From the NCBI GenBank assembly GCA_012837655.1, contig DUQT01000191.1, forward strand, positions 1-10,351: 10,351 nucleotides of DNA, read 5' to 3'. The stretch is from Actinomyces sp. Lineage in GTDB: Bacteria; Actinomycetota; Actinomycetes; Actinomycetales; Actinomycetaceae. Under the pieces are notes generated by a model that worked only from the letters and a program-made list of their open reading frames with translations, was not told where the DNA came from and did no database searches. This document shows, in pieces, positions 6,727-10,351 of this stretch; the first letter of the stretch is position 1, and every line of letters starts with the position of its first letter. The translations under genes were made by a program, and so were the position numbers.

Positions 6727-6918
6727 GTGGCTTCTAAGTGCGACGTCTGTGGCAAGGGACCTGGCTTCGGGAAGAGCGTTTCGCACTCCCACGTGCGGAC
6801 CAACCGTCGTTGGAACCCCAACATTCAGCGTGTTCGTGCAATCGTTGATGGCACCCCTAAGCGCCTCAACGTGTGCACCACCTGCATTAAGAGTGAGCGC
6901 GTAACGCGCCACATCTAA
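6727..6918 (+). CDS. rpmB: 50S ribosomal protein L28
   Basis: L28 is a small protein of the large ribosomal subunit. The 63 residues include MASKCDVCGKGPGFG, the typical TNRRWNPNIQ core (25-34), and RLNVCTTCIKS (46-56). Two CxxC pairs (C5/C8 and C50/C53) make this the zinc-binding (C+) form. The start is GTG at 6727 with GGAG (6715-6718) eight bases upstream. It is the only plus-strand gene in the window, transcribed alone, divergent from the FakA-like-recG operon and closed by a strong terminator. The structured leader upstream suggests regulation after initiation or by a repressor. Confidence 0.97.
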   Translation: MASKCDVCGKGPGFGKSVSHSHVRTNRRWNPNIQRVRAIVDGTPKRLNVCTTCIKSERVTRHI

Positions 6919-6934
6919 TCTGGCTGTAACACTA

Positions 6935-6962
6935 ATCGCCCTCAACTGAGGGCGATTTTTTA
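6935..6962 (+). terminator. Intrinsic terminator of rpmB
   Basis: ATCGCCCTC (6935-6943) pairs perfectly with GAGGGCGAT (6948-6956) around an AACT loop, and a run of T follows (6956-6961). The other strand lacks a T-run after the stem, so it acts for rpmB only. Confidence 0.93.
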
Positions 6963-6970
6963 TTGCCAAA

Positions 6971-7058
6971 CCGTGGTCTATTTGTACTTTAACCGTGCTA
7001 TATGGGCCACTCCACCGCGGTCGATTTGTACTTTAACCGTGCTACACGGGCTACCCCC
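6971..7058. repeat. Two tandem copies of a 44-bp repeat
   Basis: Unit 1 (6971-7014) and unit 2 (7015-7058) match at 37 of 44 positions. They share an unbroken identical 21-base core (6980-7000 and 7024-7044) containing TTTGTACTTTAACCGTGC. In unit 2 the core end forms a small hairpin CCGTG-CTA-CACGG (7037-7049); in unit 1 substitutions weaken it. The pair lies between the rpmB terminator and the end of thiL, two convergent genes. I see no open frame, and I do not recognise the repeat family. Confidence 0.85.
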
Positions 7059-7074
7059 GCCGCGAGGGTTGTTC

Positions 7075-7094
7075 AGACCTTTACACCTAGGTCT
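7075..7094 (-). terminator. Possible weak terminator hairpin after thiL
   Basis: AGACCT (7075-7080) pairs with AGGTCT (7089-7094) around an 8-base loop, 14 bases after the thiL stop in the minus-strand transcript. No T-run follows. The 9-base string GTTCAGACC occurs at 7071-7079 and again at 7106-7114. It may be a U-less terminator, but evidence is thin. Confidence 0.25.
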
Positions 7095-7107
7095 CAAGAA
7101 CACCCGT

Positions 7108-8085
7108 TCAGACCCTGAAGTGGTCCCAGCCGCCGGCCGCAAGGTCGACGCCGTCGATGCGCACGCGCGAAGTTAGGTTGTCGCGAGCAGTGCCAACGGC
7201 TCCGATCTTGCGGAATGGTTGCGGCAAGACAGTATTGGGCGGGAACGTAGCGAGCATCGCGTGGTCCTCTCCCCCGTGCAACACCCAGTTGCGCGCATCC
7301 TTGCCAGTGGCCTCCGCGGCCTCCCGCAGCTTCTCAACGTCACCGGCAAGATTTCCGGGATACAGGTCCATTATCACGTTGGATGCCTTGGCCATACGCG
7401 TCAGATCCGTACTTAGGCCATCAGATACGTCCATCATCGCGGTTGCATTATTGAGGGCGGCGATGACACCTGCCTTTAGTGGCGGTCGCGGTACTCGATA
7501 GGTTGACACTGGTTCATACCAACGACCGAGTGCTTCCTCAGAGTGCATGTTTGGTGGTACAACACCTGAGTTCAGTAGCTCAAACCCGGCAGCCGAGTGG
7601 CCCAGTGTGCCAGCGATTGCGATGGAGTCTCCTGGACGCGCCCCACTGCGATGCACGGGACCGTGTGGCGCGTAGCCAAGTGCGGTTACGGAAATAGAGA
7701 ACTCTGTCCCACCGGACAGGTCACCGCCGACCACACCAGCGCCAGTTGGTGCGATCTGCGCGCCGAACCCGCGCACAACGTCAATCACCCAGTCCGTGTC
7801 CAGATAGGAGGGAATCACCAGCGACACGACCAGGGCGGACGCAATGCCGCCCTGGCTCGCAATGTCTGCTAGATTCTGGGCTGCCGCGCGGCGCCCCACC
7901 TGGCTGGGTGACGACCAGTCCCGGCGAAAATGTCGCCCATCTACGAGCACGTCCGTAGTAACCAGGACGTGCCCTTCGGGTGTGGCAATCTCGGCGCAGT
8001 CGTCTCCGGACCACAGTAGGGTGCGTTCCCCGTAGGGAAGCACTTCTCGCATCCGCGCGATGAGGCGATCTTCGTCTAGACTCAT
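7108..8085 (-). CDS. thiL: Thiamine-monophosphate kinase
   Basis: ThiL phosphorylates thiamine monophosphate with ATP to thiamine diphosphate, the active cofactor. The 325 residues are full length for this PurM-like ATP-binding fold. Motifs in order: GDDCA (27-31, usually GDDAA/GDDCA), TTDVLVDGRHFR (43-54), NLADIASQGG (71-80), GGDLSGG (120-126), DVSDGLSTDL (219-228), HGGEDHAML (270-278, family HGGEDYEL) and the closing GWDHF (319-323). The Asp and Gly residues that bind Mg-ATP are all present. The ATG overlaps the stop of the SpoU methyltransferase gene (ATGA), so it is translated as the last member of the infC operon. In the mycobacterial order I recall, thiL lies near rpmB but apart from infC. 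Confidence 0.95.
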   Translation of the reverse strand: MSLDEDRLIARMREVLPYGERTLLWSGDDCAEIATPEGHVLVTTDVLVDGRHFRRDWSSPSQVGRRAAAQNLADIASQGGIASALVVSLVIPSYLDTDWVIDVVRGFGAQIAPTGAGVVGGDLSGGTEFSISVTALGYAPHGPVHRSGARPGDSIAIAGTLGHSAAGFELLNSGVVPPNMHSEEALGRWYEPVSTYRVPRPPLKAGVIAALNNATAMMDVSDGLSTDLTRMAKASNVIMDLYPGNLAGDVEKLREAAEATGKDARNWVLHGGEDHAMLATFPPNTVLPQPFRKIGAVGTARDNLTSRVRIDGVDLAAGGWDHFRV

Positions 8086-8930
8086 GCGCCCATTCTACGA
8101 CGGGTCCTCGCAGTCGAGAACAGACAAACAGCCGCCGCGGAAGACACGTTAAGTGATTCCGCATGACCCGCCAGCGGAATAGCGACCGAATGGTCAAAAG
8201 CAGACGTATCGATGCGCTCAAAACCGTGGGCTTCATTACCGAACACCCACGCGATAGGCGCCGCCAAATCTAGGGATTCCAACCCATCTTCAGCATCAAA
8301 GAGGTCGATGCTACCACCACCGTCAGCCGCGACTAGGCGCATACCGCGGGCTTTCACCCATTCGGCAACCTCGTCAAAGCCAACGTTTGTGATTGAGGGC
8401 AGATGGAACACTGATCCGGCAGATGCTCGCACTACTTTCGGTGAGGAAATGTCAACAGTTCCTGAGCATGCGATGATGCCGTCCGCACCAGCCGCATCGG
8501 CTGCACGAATAATATTGCCCGCATTTCCAGGATCCTGGGTTTCCGCCATTACGACAACGAAGTCCCAGTCGATCTTTGGCAGACCGTCTGTTCGGAAATC
8601 CTTAACCACAGCCGCAATACCCTGGCAGTCTGGCGAGATTGCTCGCCCAACTTCAGCCGTCATCGGGTGCACCCAGTGGGTCGCCTTCTTAGCTTCTGCT
8701 ACAAGTTCGGGGTATCGCTCAGCTGCGTCCTCGGAAATGTAAACGTCGATTAGGTCGCGACCGCAGAAGCGGACGGCTTCGCGGACGGCCTGGGGGCCTT
8801 CTACTAAAACTTCACCTGTACGCCGACGTGCTGGACGCCCGGCCAGTGCTGAAACCTTTCGAATGCGGTCGGCATTCGGGTTGTCCAGCAGGACCGGGCG
8901 TCGCAGACGTGGCTGATTATCAGCCGACAT
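8082..8930 (-). CDS. SpoU/TrmH-family rRNA methyltransferase (TsnR-like)
   Basis: 282-residue SAM-dependent RNA 2'-O-methyltransferase of the SPOUT (trefoil-knot) class. The N-terminal substrate-binding domain has GEVLVEGPQAVREAV (39-53). The three SpoU motifs follow: DPGNAGNIIRAADAAGAD (133-150, motif 1 with the catalytic Asn/Arg), WVFGNEAHGF (228-237, motif 2) and IPLAGHAESLNVSSAAA (251-267, motif 3). SPKVVRASAGSVFHLP (163-178) is typical of the 23S rRNA branch. The gene follows rplT by 2 bases, the position occupied by tsnR in Mycobacterium, so 23S rRNA is the likely target; the exact nucleotide cannot be told. In this family the name may reflect thiostrepton-type resistance enzymes, but resistance is not implied. 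The stop overlaps thiL. Confidence 0.9.
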   Translation of the reverse strand: MSADNQPRLRRPVLLDNPNADRIRKVSALAGRPARRRTGEVLVEGPQAVREAVRFCGRDLIDVYISEDAAERYPELVAEAKKATHWVHPMTAEVGRAISPDCQGIAAVVKDFRTDGLPKIDWDFVVVMAETQDPGNAGNIIRAADAAGADGIIACSGTVDISSPKVVRASAGSVFHLPSITNVGFDEVAEWVKARGMRLVAADGGGSIDLFDAEDGLESLDLAAPIAWVFGNEAHGFERIDTSAFDHSVAIPLAGHAESLNVSSAAAVCLFSTARTRRRMGA

Positions 8931-8932
8931 AT

Positions 8933-9313
8933 TTACTTCGCAGGTGCGTTAACGTCTTCGGGAAGTGCCTCACGAGCGGTCTTAACCAGCGCGGTGAAAG
9001 CATTCGGATCCGAAACGGCAAGCTCGGCAAGCATCTTGCGGTCAACCTCAACACCAGCAAGGTTCAGACCCTGGATGAAACGGTTGTAAGTCATGCCATT
9101 CTCGCGAGCCGCAGCGTTAATACGCTGGATCCATAGACGACGGAAGTCACGCTTACGGGCGCGACGGTCGCGGTAGGAGTACACCATTGAATGGGTGACT
9201 TGCTCCTTGGCCTTGCGGTAGGAACGTGAACGCGTACCACGGTAGCCGGATGCGCGTTCAAGGGTGGTGCGACGCTTCTTGCGGGCGTTGACAGCCCTTT
9301 TTACTCTTGCCAT
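8933..9313 (-). CDS. rplT: 50S ribosomal protein L20
   Basis: L20 binds 23S rRNA early in assembly of the large subunit and, in several bacteria, represses its own operon by binding the leader or operator RNA. The 126 residues begin MARVKRAVNARKKRR, a long basic N-terminal extension, then GYRGTRSRSYRKAKEQV, YRDRRARKRDFRRLWIQRIN and the globular C-terminal domain (GMTYNRFIQGL, DRKMLAELA). The start is supported by AGGAG eight bases upstream. It follows rpmI after a 34-base gap that carries a terminator-like hairpin and U-tracts. Downstream the SpoU methyltransferase follows after 2 bases. Confidence 0.98.
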   Translation of the reverse strand: MARVKRAVNARKKRRTTLERASGYRGTRSRSYRKAKEQVTHSMVYSYRDRRARKRDFRRLWIQRINAAARENGMTYNRFIQGLNLAGVEVDRKMLAELAVSDPNAFTALVKTAREALPEDVNAPAK

Positions 9314-9324
9314 GAAAGTCTCCT

Positions 9325-9359
9325 GTTAAAAAATCTAAAAACTGGGGTTACATTCCCAG
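9325..9359 (-). terminator. Terminator-like hairpin with U-tracts between rpmI and rplT
   Basis: In the minus-strand RNA, CUGGG (9359-9355) pairs with CCCAG (9346-9342) around AAUGUAAC, which holds the rpmI stop codon. It is followed directly by UUUUU, then AGA and UUUUUU (9341-9328). The stem is short (5 bp, plus a G-U pair) but GC-rich, so it could cause partial termination or pausing before rplT. Confidence 0.45.
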
Positions 9360-9542
9360 CATGCGGCGAACGTTCTTCTGATCTGCTTTAGCAACAACCT
9401 GGTCGCGAGAGAGGCGACGTGTACGGGTTGACGGCTTGTGCTCGTTCAGGTGGCGCTTGCCAGCCTTTTCACGCATGATCTTGCCTGATCCGGTTACACG
9501 GAAACGCTTCTTGGCACCGGAGTGCGTCTTCATCTTGGGCAT
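9348..9542 (-). CDS. rpmI: 50S ribosomal protein L35
   Basis: L35 is a small, very basic protein of the large ribosomal subunit. The 64 residues show MPKMKTHSGAKKRFRVTGSG, the near-invariant start of the family, then KRHLNEHKPSTRTRRL and the terminal VRRMLGM. Length is normal. The ATG is preceded by AAGGA six bases upstream. It lies between infC and rplT, the standard infC-rpmI-rplT order. The end of the gene is part of a terminator-like hairpin. Confidence 0.98.
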   Translation of the reverse strand: MPKMKTHSGAKKRFRVTGSGKIMREKAGKRHLNEHKPSTRTRRLSRDQVVAKADQKNVRRMLGM

Positions 9543-9584
9543 AGTTAATCCTTATTTCTCACTCATCGTCAGATGGGAGGCGTA

Positions 9585-9604
9585 ACGCTCAGTTACCTGA
9601 GCGT
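9585..9604 (-). other. Hairpin over the infC stop codon
   Basis: ACGCTCAG (9585-9592) pairs perfectly over 8 bp with CTGAGCGT (9597-9604) around the 4-base loop TTAC. It contains the infC stop codon and lies 43 bases before rpmI. No T-run follows, so readthrough into rpmI is expected. It may stabilise or mark a processing site, or contribute to translational control of rpmI. Confidence 0.55.
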
Positions 9605-10203
9605 CCTCCTTTCGCTGACCTTTCGGCCTGACGGTCACGCTTTGCTTGGCGCTCAGCCTCTCGGCGACGGCGCTGCTCGCTCTTCGCTTCCGACTTCTTA
9701 CGAGTCGGCGCAAGAACCATCGTCATGTTGCGGCCATCTTGGCGCGGTGCTGATTCAACAACACCCAGGTCGCCAACTTCCTCCGCTAAACGCTCTAGTA
9801 GACGAACACCCATTTCTGGGCGGGACTGCTCGCGGCCACGGAACATGATCATGACCTTGACCTTGTCGCCACCGTTCAGGAAACGTTCGACGTGGCCCTT
9901 CTTAGTTTCGAAATCATGGTCGTCAATCTTGAGGCGGAAACGGATTTCCTTCAAGACAGTGTTCGCCTGATTGCGACGGGCTTCGCGCGCTTTCTGTGCG
10001 GCTTCGTACTTGTATTTGCCATAGTCCATCAGCTTAGCGACTGGCGGACGTGCGTTCGGCGCAACCTCAACGAGGTCGAGGCCAGCCTCTTCAGCTAACC
10101 GTAGGGCATCGGCTACACGCACGACCCCCACCTGTTCTCCTTCGGGTCCCACCAAACGTACTTCTGGGACTCGGATTCGGTCATTGACACGAGGCTCGTT
10201 GAT
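9589..10203 (-). CDS. infC: Translation initiation factor IF-3 with probable AUC start
   Basis: IF3 binds the 30S subunit, checks initiator tRNA and the start codon, and prevents early joining of subunits. With the start proposed here it has 204 residues: the N-terminal domain opens NEPRVNDRIRVPEVRLVG, then LDLVEVAPNARPPVAKLMDY (42-61), GKYKYEAAQKARE across the linker, KIDDHDFETKKGHVERFL in the C-terminal domain, and FRGREQSRPEMG. A basic tail of about 35 residues (KKSEAK to SGN) extends it, as often in actinobacteria. No ATG, GTG or TTG fits. AAAGGAG (10216-10210) sits six bases before ATC (10203-10201), exactly where homologues begin. GTG codons upstream (10284, 10275, 10263) lie in or near a leader hairpin. 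A rare start codon fits the known autocontrol of infC by IF3. Confidence 0.93.
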   Translation of the reverse strand: MNEPRVNDRIRVPEVRLVGPEGEQVGVVRVADALRLAEEAGLDLVEVAPNARPPVAKLMDYGKYKYEAAQKAREARRNQANTVLKEIRFRLKIDDHDFETKKGHVERFLNGGDKVKVMIMFRGREQSRPEMGVRLLERLAEEVGDLGVVESAPRQDGRNMTMVLAPTRKKSEAKSEQRRRREAERQAKRDRQAERSAKGGRSGN

Positions 10204-10209
10204 AAGTTG

Positions 10210-10216
10210 CTCCTTT
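10210..10216 (-). promoter_or_regulatory. Ribosome binding site of infC
   Basis: AAAGGAG on the minus strand is a near-perfect Shine-Dalgarno sequence, with six bases to the proposed ATC start at 10203. It decides the start, because no normal start codon lies within its reach in the infC frame. Confidence 0.8.
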
Positions 10217-10243
10217 ATAGTGGCGGTTTGTTGACACGAAGAA

Positions 10244-10272
10244 GGCCTCCGCGTCGACAGCACGCGAAGGCC
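10244..10272 (-). promoter_or_regulatory. Long hairpin in the infC leader
   Basis: In the minus-strand RNA the arms 10272-10262 (GGCCUUCGCGU) and 10254-10244 (ACGCGGAGGCC) form 11 consecutive pairs, one of them a U-G, around a 7-base loop. The plus strand would have a C-A mismatch there, so the stem is best formed in the infC transcript. It ends 27 bases before the ribosome site and is followed by UUCUUCG rather than a full U-tract. Confidence 0.65.
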
Positions 10273-10284
10273 CACAAAAACCAC

Positions 10285-10301
10285 GCAACACTAAGTGTTG
10301 C
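10285..10301. repeat. 17-bp palindrome upstream of infC
   Basis: GCAACACT (10285-10292) and AGTGTTGC (10294-10301) are perfect inverted arms around one base. The lack of a spacer suits a dimeric DNA-binding protein better than an RNA hairpin, although a smaller hairpin could form. Confidence 0.6.
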
Positions 10302-10302
10302 T

Positions 10303-10348
10303 CTGGACCCGATTCCGGTGTTCCCTTCCGGGTTACCCTGTTAGCCAG
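10303..10348 (-). other. Structured segment at the window edge, infC leader
   Basis: In the minus-strand RNA, CUGG (10348-10345) and ACCCG (10333-10329) can pair with the continuous CGGGUCCAG (10311-10303), giving a 9-bp helix with an 11-base bulge on the 5' side and a 17-base terminal loop. No gene is seen here. The infC promoter is not identified and may lie outside the window. Confidence 0.35.
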
Positions 10349-10351
10349 GTA

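Noticed and set aside
6971..7058. A mini CRISPR array.
   Set aside because: There are only two units, directly abutting with similar flanks rather than unique spacers, and no cas genes are present.
10204..10284. A longer infC reading frame from GTG at 10284 (or 10275, 10263) adding up to 27 residues.
   Set aside because: The added residues do not resemble IF3, the GTG codons lie in or beside a strong hairpin without a ribosome site, and the good ribosome site is downstream of them.
10320..10345. CCCGGAAGGG on the minus strand resembles the GGAA tetraloop of SRP (4.5S) RNA.
   Set aside because: The flanking symmetric loop (CAGG opposite AGCA) is absent; flanks are GUAA and AACA. It is more likely part of the infC leader.

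Overview
This window looks like a core, vertically inherited stretch of an actinobacterial chromosome with moderately high GC. The evidence is a SepIVA-type DivIVA protein beside coaD, a FakA-like DAK2 protein directly upstream of recG, IF3 with a long basic C-terminal tail, and the order infC-rpmI-rplT-SpoU methyltransferase. The gene order resembles Mycobacterium and Streptomyces. The GC level and protein sequences fit an Actinomycetaceae-like organism (Actinomyces, Arcanobacterium or Mobiluncus type), but I cannot fix the genus by eye. I see no insertion sequence, phage gene, CRISPR array, tRNA or rRNA.

Layout from left to right. (1) 1-719, minus strand: the 5' end of rnc (RNase III, cut by the window edge) overlaps the end of a DUF177/YceD gene. 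(2) 720-861: a promoter-like and palindrome-bearing spacer, with a strong hairpin at 821-858. (3) 862-6369, minus strand: a tightly packed run transcribed in the order DAK2/FakA-like protein, recG, rsmD, coaD, sepIVA-like gene. Junctions are ATGA overlaps or gaps of 2-3 bases. (4) 6370-6726: a divergent intergenic region. Its right third holds a set of overlapping inverted repeats that would lie in the leader of rpmB. (5) rpmB (ribosomal protein L28), the only plus-strand gene, with a clear intrinsic terminator. (6) 6962-7107: a convergent spacer with two tandem copies of a 44-bp repeat. (7) 7108-10203, minus strand: infC, rpmI, rplT, SpoU rRNA methyltransferase, thiL. (8) 10204-10351: a highly structured infC leader.

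The genes serve ribosome production and translation initiation (IF3, L35, L20, L28, RsmD, SpoU methyltransferase, DUF177, RNase III), replication-fork repair (RecG), cofactor synthesis (CoaD for CoA, ThiL for thiamine diphosphate), septum or envelope growth (SepIVA-like), and possibly fatty-acid handling (FakA-like). No gene is unfamiliar. The unusual content is regulatory: a probable AUC start codon for infC, structured leaders before infC and rpmB, a terminator-like hairpin inside the rpmI-rplT junction, and a DAK2 domain whose ATP/Mg signature has decayed. I found no convincing new multi-gene system and do not claim one.
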